This document shows, piece after piece, positions 1 to 9,200 of a stretch of DNA of 34,427 nucleotides. Within the stretch, counting starts at the first letter, position 1. Each line of letters starts with the position of its first letter. The stretch comes from Bacteroidota bacterium. GTDB taxonomy: Bacteria > Bacteroidota > Bacteroidia > UKL13-3. The notes under the pieces are model-generated. The model saw only the letters and a program-made list of their open reading frames with translations. It did not search any database and was not told the origin of the DNA. The stretch lies in the NCBI GenBank assembly GCA_034439655.1, contig JAWXAU010000184.1, positions 1 through 34,427 on the forward strand, in the 5' to 3' direction. The position numbers were made by a program, and so were the translations under genes.

Positions 1-293
1 CGGGCTGCTGTAAATAAAAAAGGGCAGCATTCTAAGTTTTAAAATTCGTGTTTCAAACCTTTATATTTATTAGAATCGAATTATGAAAGAGGTCTATTGT
101 AGTTCGGCATTACCATTCTAAAAACTAAATCCACCACAGGCGGAGAACTATTTTAGTTTAAGAATTGGTATAATATTGCTGCCACATTAAGCGAACAAAA
201 AAAAATGCTCAAAAAAAAAATTGTTTTATTCATGTTAATATATAATAAATCAATAAAATAAGAACACTCTGGAGGAGGACCGCATCCGCAATC
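1..293. other. Window-edge region without a confident gene
   Basis: No complete gene is visible. On the plus strand one frame is open from base 1 to a TAA at about base 42 and could be the last 13 codons of an upstream gene, but this is too short to judge. Bases 100-172 hold a copy of the right half of the repeat element also found at 12407 and 18243. The stretch from about 180 to 260 is A-rich with two long A runs and shows no other structure. Confidence 0.5.
100..172 (+). repeat. MITE-like element, copy 1 (right half only)
   Basis: This copy runs from TAGTTCGGCATTACC to AGAATTGGTAT and matches the right module of the copies at 12458-12527 and 18315-18385. Two inverted-repeat pairs interlock. 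TAGTTC (100-105) can pair with GAACTA (145-150), and TACCATTCT (from 111) can pair with AGAATTGGTA (161-170). The inner CCGCC/GGCGG arm seen in copy 3 is imperfect here (CCACC). The left module, with the ACCGAAACTC end, is absent. Confidence 0.7.
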
Positions 294-791
294 CTAATAA
301 GTAAACGGCGATTTAATAGGTCGCATTACTTGAAGGGTCCAGGGTTGTGGTACTTTAAACATGCGTTTTGGGTAAGTAAAAAGTGCAATGGTCATGGCAG
401 GTACTACTACTAAAGTTGTTATGCCTCGGTCTTGCTGTGTTGCAAATCGATAAATGAGTATGCCAGAAACAATACCCATAGCAAGTGCCCCAACACGGAT
501 AATCTTTTCCTGACGACCGAAGTAACCAATTTCTCGGATACGGTGCAAGGGCACTTTCATTCCATTTTTCATAAACAAAGTGTCAGGATCCATATTCATA
601 ATAGTGCCGTTAAACTTTGTTAGAGAATTGGTCATCTTAAAAGATATCTTCTGTTTATTGCGGATGGTGTGCTCGCCAAATCCTGAAAATAATTTTAATA
701 CCGGAACTGTATCTTTAGAGGCGTTTTGCGAATTTGCCTTGACTGAAACAAGGCAAAAGAAAATAATACAAATGTTTAAACGTAAATTCAT
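294..791 (-). CDS. Small secreted or membrane protein of unknown function
   Basis: A 165-residue protein that I do not recognise. Residues 1-21 form a signal peptide with a hydrophobic IIFFCLVSV core ending near NSQ. Residues about 55-90 look like a short beta-rich segment (FNGTIMNMDPDTLFM ... VPLHRIREIGYF), a pattern often seen in Bacteroidota membrane proteins where a small beta domain precedes transmembrane helices. Two hydrophobic segments follow at about 98-113 and 124-138, then a basic, Pro-rich tail. It starts 10 nt after the stop of the M1 aminopeptidase on the same strand, so the two are probably co-transcribed. The gene appears intact. The function is open. Confidence 0.7.
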   Translation of the reverse strand: MNLRLNICIIFFCLVSVKANSQNASKDTVPVLKLFSGFGEHTIRNKQKISFKMTNSLTKFNGTIMNMDPDTLFMKNGMKVPLHRIREIGYFGRQEKIIRVGALAMGIVSGILIYRFATQQDRGITTLVVVPAMTIALFTYPKRMFKVPQPWTLQVMRPIKSPFTY

Positions 792-801
792 GGCTGCAAT
801 A

Positions 802-2667
802 TTACTTGTTTTCCATCATTTGGTCAATAGTTGTTCGAGTAACAGTATGGTAACTTGGTCGGGCTTTGCAATATATATCTTTCGCCAACGCCTTTATTTG
901 TGGGTAAGTCAGTAGCTTTTCATATAAGGGTTCCACAAATTTACGACGTCCCACCGTGCATAAATATTTTTCCAAAGCCTTATACGCAGCTTCATAATGG
1001 TTAACAATAGCTATCTGAAACCAATCGCATAAAATTTCGCAGTTGCCTGATTGCGTAAATTTGAATTTAGCATCCAACTTCTCTAGGTCTTTCAAAGCTA
1101 TTTTTTTAGGAAGTGACCGTAGGAAATGCAACCAATGATGCGTTGTCCAACCTTTTGTATCTAGTTTTTCGGGATTCGTAAATTCTTTGGCAGCCCGCTC
1201 CGATTTGTGAAGCTCGCTACTTTGTATATTTGGGTAATTTGAAGGAAGACCTGTTCCATATACCCATTCATTAATTTTAATTTTTTCTTGCCACTGCTTA
1301 TTTCCCTTAATAAGTTCCGAATTTAGATATTCGAGGAAACGCTCGGTGGTGATGCTTTTGAAAGCAAAAGTTTTGAAATAAGTATTTACAAATTGGTCCC
1401 ACTTCTCCCTACCTACCGTGTTTTCAATAGTTTGCAAAAAGAAGCAACCTTTTATATAAGCAATGTCAGTTACACCTTCATCAGGATCACGCCCTGCCAA
1501 CTTCAATTTTAATTTCGTATCGGGATTGGTATCTCCCATTTCGCTCATCTCTTTTTTCATTTCATCAAGCTCAAGTTTGCAAAGCATATCCACATAAAGC
1601 TTCCCGTATATTTTTTCCATAATACGATGTTCAAAATAAACAGTAAAACCCTCGTTCAACCAAAAGTCGTCCCAAGTGGCATTGGTCACTAAGTTGCCAC
1701 TCCAACTATGTGCAAGTTCATGTGCCACTAACGACACCAAACTTCTATCGCCAGCTATTACAGTAGGGGTAGCAAAAGTGAGGCAAGGGTTTTCCATACC
1801 ACCAAAAGGGAAACTAGGCGGCAAAACCAATACATCATATTGGCCCCATAAGTACTTCCCGTAAAGCCCCTCTGCCGATTTTATCATAGTGCCCATATCC
1901 GCAAATTCCCATGCAGCCTTTTCCAACATATTCGGTTCAGCGTAGATGCCGCAATTGTCCCCCAGTTTTTTAAATGCGATATCTCCCACCGCCAAAGCCA
2001 TTAAATAACTTGGGATGGGCTTGGCCTGTTTGAAATGGTAGATACCGTCAACGTGTTTTGCAGTATCGTTCTCTGCACTCATTAGGGCCATGAGGTTGCT
2101 AGGGCAGGTAATAGTGGCATTATAGGTAAACTTAACACCGGGGCCATCTTGAAGTGGCACCCAACTTCGGGCCAGTATGGCCTGACTTTGCGTAAACATA
2201 AATGGATGTTTCCCGCCCGAGGTTTGACTTGCATCCAGCCATTGAATAGCAGAAGATTGTGCAGAAGTACGATAATATATCCGCACTTTTTTGGTATCGG
2301 GTGTAATTTTGATGGTTAAAGATTGCCCCAAATATTTTATGGTATCTCCCAATTTAAATTCTGTAGGCTGACTATTTCCATCAATTTCAATTTTTTCTAG
2401 GGTTAAATCCCTCGAATCTAAAATCAGTTGCTTGGTATGAGTTTTGTTTTCAACCAATAAATCCACATATCCACTTAATGTCTTAGTTATGAAATCTACC
2501 TTCAAGTTCAAGTCTAAATGGGTCACCTTCGCTTCATTGGGAATTGCGAAAGAATGTTTATCAATTTCTGACATGTTGTTTTTCAAGTCATTATCAGTAC
2601 AACTGAGGGCTAAAATTAACGCCAATAAAGGGATTTGTCTAATTTCAAATTTCAAAAATCTTTTCAT
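802..2667 (-). CDS. M1 family aminopeptidase, lipoprotein (LTA4-hydrolase-like)
   Basis: A 621-residue zinc aminopeptidase. The N-terminus carries a lipoprotein signal with lipobox ALSC (Cys23), so it should be anchored in the envelope. The gluzincin motif HELAH lies at 316-320, with the third zinc ligand Glu339 in NEGF. The exopeptidase motif GGMEN is at 289-293. The C-terminal third resembles the helical domain found in leukotriene-A4-hydrolase-type members, and the length fits that subfamily. It probably removes N-terminal residues from peptides outside the cytoplasm. An exact TATTTTTG box (2672-2679) ends 4 nt before the ATG, suggesting a leaderless or near-leaderless transcript. A small membrane protein follows after 10 nt. 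Family assignment is strong, but the substrate is unknown. Confidence 0.93.
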   Translation of the reverse strand: MKRFLKFEIRQIPLLALILALSCTDNDLKNNMSEIDKHSFAIPNEAKVTHLDLNLKVDFITKTLSGYVDLLVENKTHTKQLILDSRDLTLEKIEIDGNSQPTEFKLGDTIKYLGQSLTIKITPDTKKVRIYYRTSAQSSAIQWLDASQTSGGKHPFMFTQSQAILARSWVPLQDGPGVKFTYNATITCPSNLMALMSAENDTAKHVDGIYHFKQAKPIPSYLMALAVGDIAFKKLGDNCGIYAEPNMLEKAAWEFADMGTMIKSAEGLYGKYLWGQYDVLVLPPSFPFGGMENPCLTFATPTVIAGDRSLVSLVAHELAHSWSGNLVTNATWDDFWLNEGFTVYFEHRIMEKIYGKLYVDMLCKLELDEMKKEMSEMGDTNPDTKLKLKLAGRDPDEGVTDIAYIKGCFFLQTIENTVGREKWDQFVNTYFKTFAFKSITTERFLEYLNSELIKGNKQWQEKIKINEWVYGTGLPSNYPNIQSSELHKSERAAKEFTNPEKLDTKGWTTHHWLHFLRSLPKKIALKDLEKLDAKFKFTQSGNCEILCDWFQIAIVNHYEAAYKALEKYLCTVGRRKFVEPLYEKLLTYPQIKALAKDIYCKARPSYHTVTRTTIDQMMENK

Positions 2668-2671
2668 ATTG

Positions 2672-2679
2672 CAAAAATA
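2672..2679 (-). promoter_or_regulatory. -7 box of the M1 aminopeptidase gene
   Basis: TATTTTTG matches the Bacteroidota -7 consensus TAnnTTTG. It is separated from the ATG by CAAT only. No TTG at the usual -33 spacing was found. Confidence 0.45.
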
Positions 2680-2818
2680 CTTACATCAAAGTTTAGTTAT
2701 TTGGACGCAAGTTGAACAAAAAAATTTGGATTGTTTAAAAGGAATTCAAAAATATCCCATATTTTCGTTGCCTCAAATAGCCATAACCAAAATAAAAAGC
2801 TATATAATACTTTATAAA

Positions 2819-3484
2819 ATGTCTCGAATTTCAAAAATCAGCAAGTGGGTAAAAACATTAATCATTATGTTAATGTTTAGCTATAGTGCTGTAGCTCAAG
2901 ATGAAACACCTGTAGATACCACATTGGTTGCAGATTCTATCGTTCAGCCTACTACCCCCAAATACGAACGTTTTAAAATGAACGTTGATTCAATTACACA
3001 ATTGGTTACTTATAAAGCTATAGTGGATCAAACAGAGACTCAAGCAGATTCTTTTTACCTTCGTGCAAAACGTTGGGCTAACGGTAAATACCAATTATCT
3101 AAAAACAAAAAACTAATATTATTAGACAAACCAAATGAAAAACTAATTGTTAGGGCTCGATTTGCTTCTGTACCTGCAGGCAATAAGTATAGCAGACAAA
3201 GCAATGGTTTTATAGTTTTTAACTTAACGCTTATATTCAAAGACGAGAAATATAAATATATTATTGACAATATTATATACGAACCCGAAGTTGACCCATT
3301 GGACAAAGAAGCTAGGAAAGAACCATTGGACGTAACACCTTTTGAATATTATATTCAAGTAAAGCACAAAAAGAAACAAACGGATGCATTGCTCCAAGGT
3401 GCTGATATCGACATCAAGAAATTATTAGAGGAAATTAAGAAGTCGCTCGAGAATCCAAAAATTTCAGAGGAAGACGACTTTTAG
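2819..3484 (+). CDS. Secreted DUF4468-like protein
   Basis: A 221-residue protein beginning at the ATG at 2819. The reading frame stays open upstream, but that stretch overlaps the divergent aminopeptidase gene and has no coding character, and the ATG at 2819 gives a clean signal peptide (LIIMLMFSYSAVAQ). After a Thr/Pro-rich linker, residues about 50-170 look like a DUF4468 domain, a small alpha/beta fold common in exported Bacteroidota proteins. The pattern is ITQLVTYKAIVDQTETQADSF followed by RAKRWANGKYQL. The C-terminus is Lys/Glu-rich and acidic (SEEDDF). The domain has no assigned biochemical role. dinB follows 33 nt downstream on the same strand, though the two are probably unrelated in function. 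Confidence 0.8.
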   Translation: MSRISKISKWVKTLIIMLMFSYSAVAQDETPVDTTLVADSIVQPTTPKYERFKMNVDSITQLVTYKAIVDQTETQADSFYLRAKRWANGKYQLSKNKKLILLDKPNEKLIVRARFASVPAGNKYSRQSNGFIVFNLTLIFKDEKYKYIIDNIIYEPEVDPLDKEARKEPLDVTPFEYYIQVKHKKKQTDALLQGADIDIKKLLEEIKKSLENPKISEEDDF

Positions 3485-3517
3485 TTTCTCACTCGCAACC
3501 TTCAAACTTTTTTTATT

Positions 3518-4672
3518 ATGCGTAAAATCATCCATGTAGATATGGATGCGTTTTTTGCATCCGTCGAACAATATGACAATCCTTCGCTAAGGGGCAAGGC
3601 CATTGCTGTTGGAGGTGGCGAAAATCGTGGCGTGGTTGCGGCAGCTAGTTATGAAGCACGGAAATTTGGTGTACGTTCAGCCATGTCAGGCAAGACAGCC
3701 AAACAAAAATGCCCCCATCTTATTTTTGTCAGACCGCACTTTGAACGATACCGCGAAGTATCGGGGCTAGTAATGGGAATATTCCACGAGTTTACTGATT
3801 TGGTTCAACCTATGAGTTTGGATGAAGCCTACTTGGATGTAACCGAAAATAAAGTTGGCAATATATATGCTGCTAAAATAGCCAAATCTATCAAACAAAA
3901 GATATTTGATATAACAGGACTTACGGCCTCAGCAGGGGTATCTTTCAATAAGTTTCTAGCCAAAATAGCAAGTGATATGAACAAACCCGATGGCCTCAAA
4001 GTTATTTTACCCGGCGATGCACAAGCACTTTTAGATAAACTACCCATTGAAAAATTTCACGGAATAGGGGAAAAAACAGCAGAGAGAATGCGTAAGCATG
4101 GAATACATACAGGCCTTGACATTAGAGCACATGAACTTGATTTTTTGGAAAAGCACTTCGGTAAAGCGGGCACATTTTATTACCATATAGTGCGGTGTAT
4201 CGACTATCGGGAAGTAAAAACCGACTGGGTTCGTAAGTCATTAGGTGCCGAGGAAACCTTCGATTCAGATATTATAGAACCCGACGATTTGATAGCTCAA
4301 TTAAGTGTGATCGCAAAGACAGTGGCACACCGTTTAGAAAAAAGAGAACTGAAGGGGCATACCCTTACTTTAAAAATTAAATACCATGATTTTGAACTCA
4401 AAACACGGAGCAAAACTTTTACGGAATGGGTGAATGAAGCAGAGGAATTATTAGAACATGCCGTAGCACTATTATATAATCCTGAATTGCCTCATAAGCC
4501 TGTTAGGCTGCTTGGTATAAGTATATCGAACTTGAACATAGAAGAGCAAACCCCGCCACAACTAAGTCTTTCAGTTGCTTTCGACTTGCAATTAAAACTT
4601 CCTTTTAGCGACCTATTTCTCCGCGATTCAACTCAAGCCGCACTACCGAACCCGCACAATCCAAATCGATAG
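3518..4672 (+). CDS. dinB: DNA polymerase IV (Y-family translesion polymerase)
   Basis: A 384-residue Y-family polymerase that copies past damaged template bases in the cytoplasm. Metal-binding Asp8 lies in HVDMDAFFASVEQ, and Asp102-Glu103 lie in SLDEAYLDV, so the catalytic triad is complete. Helix-hairpin-helix residues follow at about 178-200 (FHGIGEKTAERMRKHGI), then the little-finger domain (LKGHTLTLKIKY). A clamp-binding motif, QLKLPF, lies at 358-363. About 21 residues follow it (ending PNPHNPNR) that look unrelated to the family. These codons run antisense through the 3' end of folB, so the original stop may have been lost. The polymerase itself appears intact. Confidence 0.96.
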   Translation: MRKIIHVDMDAFFASVEQYDNPSLRGKAIAVGGGENRGVVAAASYEARKFGVRSAMSGKTAKQKCPHLIFVRPHFERYREVSGLVMGIFHEFTDLVQPMSLDEAYLDVTENKVGNIYAAKIAKSIKQKIFDITGLTASAGVSFNKFLAKIASDMNKPDGLKVILPGDAQALLDKLPIEKFHGIGEKTAERMRKHGIHTGLDIRAHELDFLEKHFGKAGTFYYHIVRCIDYREVKTDWVRKSLGAEETFDSDIIEPDDLIAQLSVIAKTVAHRLEKRELKGHTLTLKIKYHDFELKTRSKTFTEWVNEAEELLEHAVALLYNPELPHKPVRLLGISISNLNIEEQTPPQLSLSVAFDLQLKLPFSDLFLRDSTQAALPNPHNPNR

Positions 4673-4979
4673 GCGGTTTCGCTTTGGTGATTTCTACCGT
4701 AACAATGCCTGCAAGTGGGAGCACCTGAAATAAATCCAATGCAATTATATGTGCCACTTGCTCCAATAAGTCGTAAGTTCCTGCCATGTGTTTTTTGCAA
4801 ACCAAAGCTATAATTTCGTAATTGGTAGCATGTTCAATATTGGCAAATACGTGGGTGCCAGGAAGGATGATTTTTACTTCCACATTCAAATAAAAATCAT
4901 TGCCTTGTTCTTTTTCAAAATCATATAGCCCATGGTTGGCCCTAAAATACATTCGGTCTAGTTTGACAGTATAATTCAT
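4605..4979 (-). CDS. folB: Dihydroneopterin aldolase
   Basis: A 124-residue FolB. It cleaves 7,8-dihydroneopterin to 6-hydroxymethyl-7,8-dihydropterin and glycolaldehyde in folate synthesis. Family residues are visible: Glu22 in DFEKEQG, Tyr54 in ATNYE, and the conserved Lys in ITKAKPPI (Lys99 or Lys101). The length is normal. The last 22 codons overlap the 3' end of dinB by 68 nt on the opposite strand. No other folate gene is nearby. The ATG is the first in the frame and fits the usual FolB N-terminus (RMYFRANHGLYDFE). Confidence 0.93.
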   Translation of the reverse strand: MNYTVKLDRMYFRANHGLYDFEKEQGNDFYLNVEVKIILPGTHVFANIEHATNYEIIALVCKKHMAGTYDLLEQVAHIIALDLFQVLPLAGIVTVEITKAKPPIDLDCAGSVVRLELNRGEIGR

Positions 4980-5126
4980 TTATTATTATAATATAAAAGA
5001 GCAAACGAACAACAGAAAACCCGAATACACAAATTAAATTTGTTAGGAATATGGCAGTCAAGATACAATCAGCATGTTATACCTAGGATAGCTATTGCGT
5101 GCTGACTACATATCTGCCAGTTGTAA

Positions 5127-6797
5127 TTATTTTATATTGCCTTTAGTGTCACATAATTTATTGACGCCCCCTAATAAAGTTATTGAGTACATCAATTTTT
5201 GTGGCTCCCACACAATATCCGTGCAATCAATAATATTTGTAACAATTTCTCCATCGGGCGATATAATAAATGCTTCCATTCTGCTCGTTGTTATATTTTT
5301 TCCTGAGTATATATATTGGCCCGTTTGATTAATATATAATATATTTGGTGGTGCATAGTCAAATCGTGCCCCGCTAGGAAAAAGTTCCCCGCTCCCATCT
5401 TCATATACTGCCGCGTACTTTATAGGAATAATTTCTTTTAAGCTTTTATTGATAAGTCCATATAACGAGTCTCGGTGTGTGATATATAACTTGTGCCCAA
5501 TTTTACTAGAAGTTGTATCATTCGGATTTCCCTGAAATGCTTCAATTTCCATATTGGGAAAGGGTTTGAACTGGTCAAAATATTTTTTTACGGTATCATA
5601 ATTTTCACCAATTGGGCAACTAAAATTTATTATATAAGTACCATTGGCATGTGCAAAATTAATATAACGAAAAGAATTAGATGGGAAAGAATTTAAAAAA
5701 AACTCATTATTACTTTTATATAATATCGTTCCTTTATCATCGGCTACTAATGATGAATTTGTTTTCCCATTTACAAATTTGAAAAACAATTGACCACTTA
5801 ATGAATCATAGTAAAAAGGAGGTCTACTATACGTGATGATGGCGGTATCATGGCCAACGTATGGGTCGTTTATATCATCCAATACGAAGGTAACATTTTC
5901 TCTTTGATTGGTAAATACATAGGGAGGTATAAATTCATTCCCTTTACTATCAAGCAATCCATAATATTCCACATTGTCGTGCACGTCCATATAGGAATAA
6001 AAAAGCGGGGGCTTTTTATATATGAAGGCGTTTTCACTAAACTCGGGAGAATTGAAATAATTTTCGGAACTGGTAGTTATGTATTGGGGAACTATTTCTT
6101 GGTGGTATAATCTTTTATATATATTCCCTTTTTCATCAAACAATATATATCTGGTATGCGTATCGTTGGAAGTATTACTATAGGATATTTTCTGCAAGTT
6201 ATTTGGGTCATACATTTTAGGCCTTATACCCAGGCTTGCAAGGGCATAGCCATTAATATATCTATATAGTTCTGGATATTTTATTGGTATAATTTCTTTA
6301 CCACTTTCTGCTACCATACCATTGTTAGGATTTAAATCGAAAAATCGCACGTGTCGATAATTATAATCATTTTCTATCCCTTTAAATGAATCGACTCTTT
6401 CTGTAAAATCGGAAGAGAGGCTTGTATAATAATATTTATAACTATACTTTGTTATAATAGCTTTACCATCTATAAAAGTATCCAATACATTATAACTGGG
6501 TTTCACTACCCATTGTCCTTTTTTATTTATCAAACCCCACAGTGCATAATCCTTTGGATTGCCAACTGAATACCCGTCGCTCGTATATTCGCTGCTATGC
6601 TCTGCTCCTGATGTATCTTTTACCCAAGCCTTCCCATTTTTGAAAGTTCTGACTTCTAAATAACATTCGGCACAGATAGTCTTGCCTTTTTTGTTGTGGA
6701 GGCTATATCTAGACGTCATCATATTAAAGCTAAATTTTTGAGCACAAATTTGGCTAGTAATAGTTAGTATAATAATGAAGGTAGCAAATATTTTCAT
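5127..6797 (-). CDS. Secreted WG-repeat protein
   Basis: A 556-residue protein with a clear signal peptide (FATFIIILTITSQICAQ). Several segments fit degenerate WG repeats: WGLINKKGQWVVKPSYN (about 90), YYGLLDSKGNEFIPPYVF (about 277), LYGLINKSLKEIIPIKY (about 446) and an IIPIKYPELYRYINGYALA segment (about 170). WG repeats are short beta units of unclear function, probably for binding. The rest is Tyr/Asn/Ser-rich and beta-like, consistent with an exported surface or periplasmic protein. It lies 64 nt downstream of feoB on the same strand, but a near-consensus -7 box (TTACTTTG, 6802-6809) just before its ATG suggests its own promoter. Confidence 0.75.
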   Translation of the reverse strand: MKIFATFIIILTITSQICAQKFSFNMMTSRYSLHNKKGKTICAECYLEVRTFKNGKAWVKDTSGAEHSSEYTSDGYSVGNPKDYALWGLINKKGQWVVKPSYNVLDTFIDGKAIITKYSYKYYYTSLSSDFTERVDSFKGIENDYNYRHVRFFDLNPNNGMVAESGKEIIPIKYPELYRYINGYALASLGIRPKMYDPNNLQKISYSNTSNDTHTRYILFDEKGNIYKRLYHQEIVPQYITTSSENYFNSPEFSENAFIYKKPPLFYSYMDVHDNVEYYGLLDSKGNEFIPPYVFTNQRENVTFVLDDINDPYVGHDTAIITYSRPPFYYDSLSGQLFFKFVNGKTNSSLVADDKGTILYKSNNEFFLNSFPSNSFRYINFAHANGTYIINFSCPIGENYDTVKKYFDQFKPFPNMEIEAFQGNPNDTTSSKIGHKLYITHRDSLYGLINKSLKEIIPIKYAAVYEDGSGELFPSGARFDYAPPNILYINQTGQYIYSGKNITTSRMEAFIISPDGEIVTNIIDCTDIVWEPQKLMYSITLLGGVNKLCDTKGNIK

Positions 6798-6861
6798 AAG
6801 GCAAAGTAAGGGCTTGTCAATCTATTTATCACATACCCAAAAGGTGGTATTCAGAATTTTA

Positions 6862-8958
6862 TCAGGAAAATAGCTGGTATATAGTTAAGCTGGCTAGGTA
6901 TGCCATTCCTGTAAGTATCACAATTTGCAATAGGGGCCATTTCCACGATTTAGTCTCCCTATATACCACCGCAATGGTGCTAGTACATTGCAGGGCAAAT
7001 GCGTAAAAGAACATGAGCGACCACACGGTGGCCATACTATATCTTGGCTTGCCAGTTTGTATATTTATTTCTGCCTGCATTTTATGTTTCAAACTTAGGT
7101 GCCCTTCTCCATCACCAATACTATATATGGCCGACATGGTTCCCACAAAAACTTCTCGTGCTGCAAATGAACTGAGCAGTGCAATCCCAATTTTCCAATC
7201 GAAACCTAAAGGACTGATGGCAGGTTCTATCCATTTGCCAAAATGCCCTGCATACGATGCTTCCAGCTTTTCGGCCTGCATTTGCGAAGGTGCATTGATA
7301 GAATCTTTATAAATCGCTTGCCTATATTTATTTTCTATTTTTTCAAAAGTATCACCTGGCCCATAACTTCCTAAAAACCATAACAAAACGGATACACAAA
7401 GTATAATAAGTCCTGCTTCTTTTACGAATATTTTTACGCGGCTCCATACTACTAATGAAACATTATTAATAGTAGGCCATTTATAGGCAGGCATTTCTAA
7501 TATAAAATAATTTTTCTTGTTTTGTTTCAATACCATTTTAAAAACCCATGCTACCAAAAGTGCGGCAACAAAACCTACGAGATACATTCCCAACATTACC
7601 AAACCTTGCATGCTCAATATACCCCATACCTGTGTGTCGGGCACTATAAGACCAATGAGCAAAACATATACTGGCAACCGGGCACTGCAACTCATTAAAG
7701 GTATAACCATAATAGTTATCAAACGGTCACGCACATTTTCTATATTTCTGGTTGCCATTATAGAAGGCACTGCACAAGCCATACCTCCAATAAGTGGCAC
7801 CACCGATTTACCGTTAAGTCCAAAGCTTCGCATCAGTCGGTCCATGATGAAACTAACGCGAGCCATATAGCCGCTGTCTTCGAGTAGGGTGAGCAATGAA
7901 AACAATATAACAATTTGCGGAACAAAAACCAAGACGCCTGATATTCCTGATAGAACACCATTGGCCAATAAATCTCCCAACATACTGTTAGGTAATTGTT
8001 GCAATGTATATGAACTGAGGCTAATAAATCCTTGTTCGATTAATTCCATGGGCCAGCGTGCTAGCCAGAATATACTTTGGAACATCACAAATAATAAGGC
8101 AAAAAAGATGAGCAATCCCCAAACTTTGTGTGTTATAAATTTATCTGCAAAATTACTGCGGTCGGTTACATGTGCCGTTTTTGTAATACACTCAATCAGT
8201 ATTTCATCAATCTGTTTGAATCGATCCACGGTTTCGCGTGCTTGTAATTTCCCAGTTTCAAATTCATATTTTGAAAAAACGCGTGCTATATTTTGTTTTG
8301 AATGCGACGCAACAGAAACTTGATGGGCCAATACCAAATCTTTATACATATTGCCCGTATTGATCACAATTTTTAGTTCTTCCAAAAATTCGACAATGGC
8401 TGGATTAATTTGGTAAAATATTTTGGACGGGCTTTTTAAATTGGCAACAGTTTTTTCTAATAAATCAATGCCCTGTCTTTTGCGTGCATTAATTTCAACC
8501 ACAGGTATACCTAATAGTTTGGATAGTTCTACCGAATCAATTTGTATATGTTTTTGTGCAGCAACATCTAGCATGTTCAAAGCCAATACAGTAGGCATCC
8601 CCAAGTCAATTACCTGCAAACACAAAAGCAGTGAGCGTTTCAAATTTGAAGCATCTGCAACTACTACAATTTTATGTGGTTCGAATCCTGTTTTTTGACC
8701 TAAGATGGTGGAAACCGTTACCTGTTCATCGCCACTTTTGGGATATATACTATAAGTGCCTGGCAGGTCAATGATTCGTGCATTTCCAACATCTGCCCAT
8801 TTATAATCGACCGTAGTGCCTGGAAAATTGCTTACTTTTTGGTTAAGGCCAGTAATGGCATTAAACAAAGTAGATTTTCCTGAGTTTGGATTTCCTACTA
8901 GGGCAATATGGATAGGTTTGGTGCTGATATAATTAAAGTTTAATTTTTTTAGAACCAA
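6862..8958 (-). CDS. feoB: Ferrous iron transporter FeoB
   Basis: A roughly 698-residue inner-membrane Fe(II) transporter with an N-terminal G domain. G1 GNPNSGKST is at 22-30, the switch PGTT at 46-49, G3 DLPG at 64-67 and G4 NMLD at 128-131. Two Gate domains with about ten membrane helices follow, for example GGMACAVPSIMATRNI and SFAAREVFVGTM, and the length fits the family. The start is odd: no ATG or GTG precedes the G1 loop. The only usual start codon is a TTG at 8956-8958, inside the end of feoA (26-nt overlap). The overlap contains an A7 run at 8944-8950, so a FeoA-FeoB fusion broken or joined by slippage is possible. Expression is likely coupled to feoA. Confidence 0.96.
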   Translation of the reverse strand: MVLKKLNFNYISTKPIHIALVGNPNSGKSTLFNAITGLNQKVSNFPGTTVDYKWADVGNARIIDLPGTYSIYPKSGDEQVTVSTILGQKTGFEPHKIVVVADASNLKRSLLLCLQVIDLGMPTVLALNMLDVAAQKHIQIDSVELSKLLGIPVVEINARKRQGIDLLEKTVANLKSPSKIFYQINPAIVEFLEELKIVINTGNMYKDLVLAHQVSVASHSKQNIARVFSKYEFETGKLQARETVDRFKQIDEILIECITKTAHVTDRSNFADKFITHKVWGLLIFFALLFVMFQSIFWLARWPMELIEQGFISLSSYTLQQLPNSMLGDLLANGVLSGISGVLVFVPQIVILFSLLTLLEDSGYMARVSFIMDRLMRSFGLNGKSVVPLIGGMACAVPSIMATRNIENVRDRLITIMVIPLMSCSARLPVYVLLIGLIVPDTQVWGILSMQGLVMLGMYLVGFVAALLVAWVFKMVLKQNKKNYFILEMPAYKWPTINNVSLVVWSRVKIFVKEAGLIILCVSVLLWFLGSYGPGDTFEKIENKYRQAIYKDSINAPSQMQAEKLEASYAGHFGKWIEPAISPLGFDWKIGIALLSSFAAREVFVGTMSAIYSIGDGEGHLSLKHKMQAEINIQTGKPRYSMATVWSLMFFYAFALQCTSTIAVVYRETKSWKWPLLQIVILTGMAYLASLTIYQLFS

Positions 8959-9181
8959 AACTATCTTTTCTGATACGCACTTTTGCTGCTTCTTGCACCC
9001 GCATAGCCAAGGTATAGCCAGCTACCTGAATAGCAACGGGGTCGCCAAAAGGGGCAATCAAAACCATTTTTACTTTTTCACCAGGAACACAGCCCATTTC
9101 GAATAACTTGGCCAACAGATCATCGGCTTCAATGGCTTCTATTATAGCGGTTTCCCCCTTTTTTAGTTCGGACAAGTACAT
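8933..9181 (-). CDS. feoA: FeoA, small SH3-like partner of FeoB
   Basis: An 82-residue cytoplasmic SH3-like protein of the FeoA family, needed for FeoB-dependent Fe(II) uptake. Visible family features are the N-terminal MYLSELKKGETAIIEAI strand, the central GCVPGEKVKMVLIAPFGDPVAIQV segment and the closing YTLAMRVQEAAKVRI. It is the first gene of the feoAB unit. A perfect inverted repeat, TTTAGAACATTTCTAAA, lies 19 nt upstream of its ATG and could bind a metal-dependent repressor. Its last codons overlap the start of feoB in another frame. Confidence 0.93.
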   Translation of the reverse strand: MYLSELKKGETAIIEAIEADDLLAKLFEMGCVPGEKVKMVLIAPFGDPVAIQVAGYTLAMRVQEAAKVRIRKDSFGSKKIKL

Positions 9182-9200
9182 GTGTTGAAATCGCTTGCAA

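Noticed and set aside
1-30. TGCTG/CAGCA inverted repeat at the window start
   Set aside because: The arms are only 5 bp with a long loop, and the upstream context is missing.
2444-2818. N-terminal extension of the DUF4468 protein
   Set aside because: It overlaps the divergent aminopeptidase gene and buries the signal peptide that begins at 2819.
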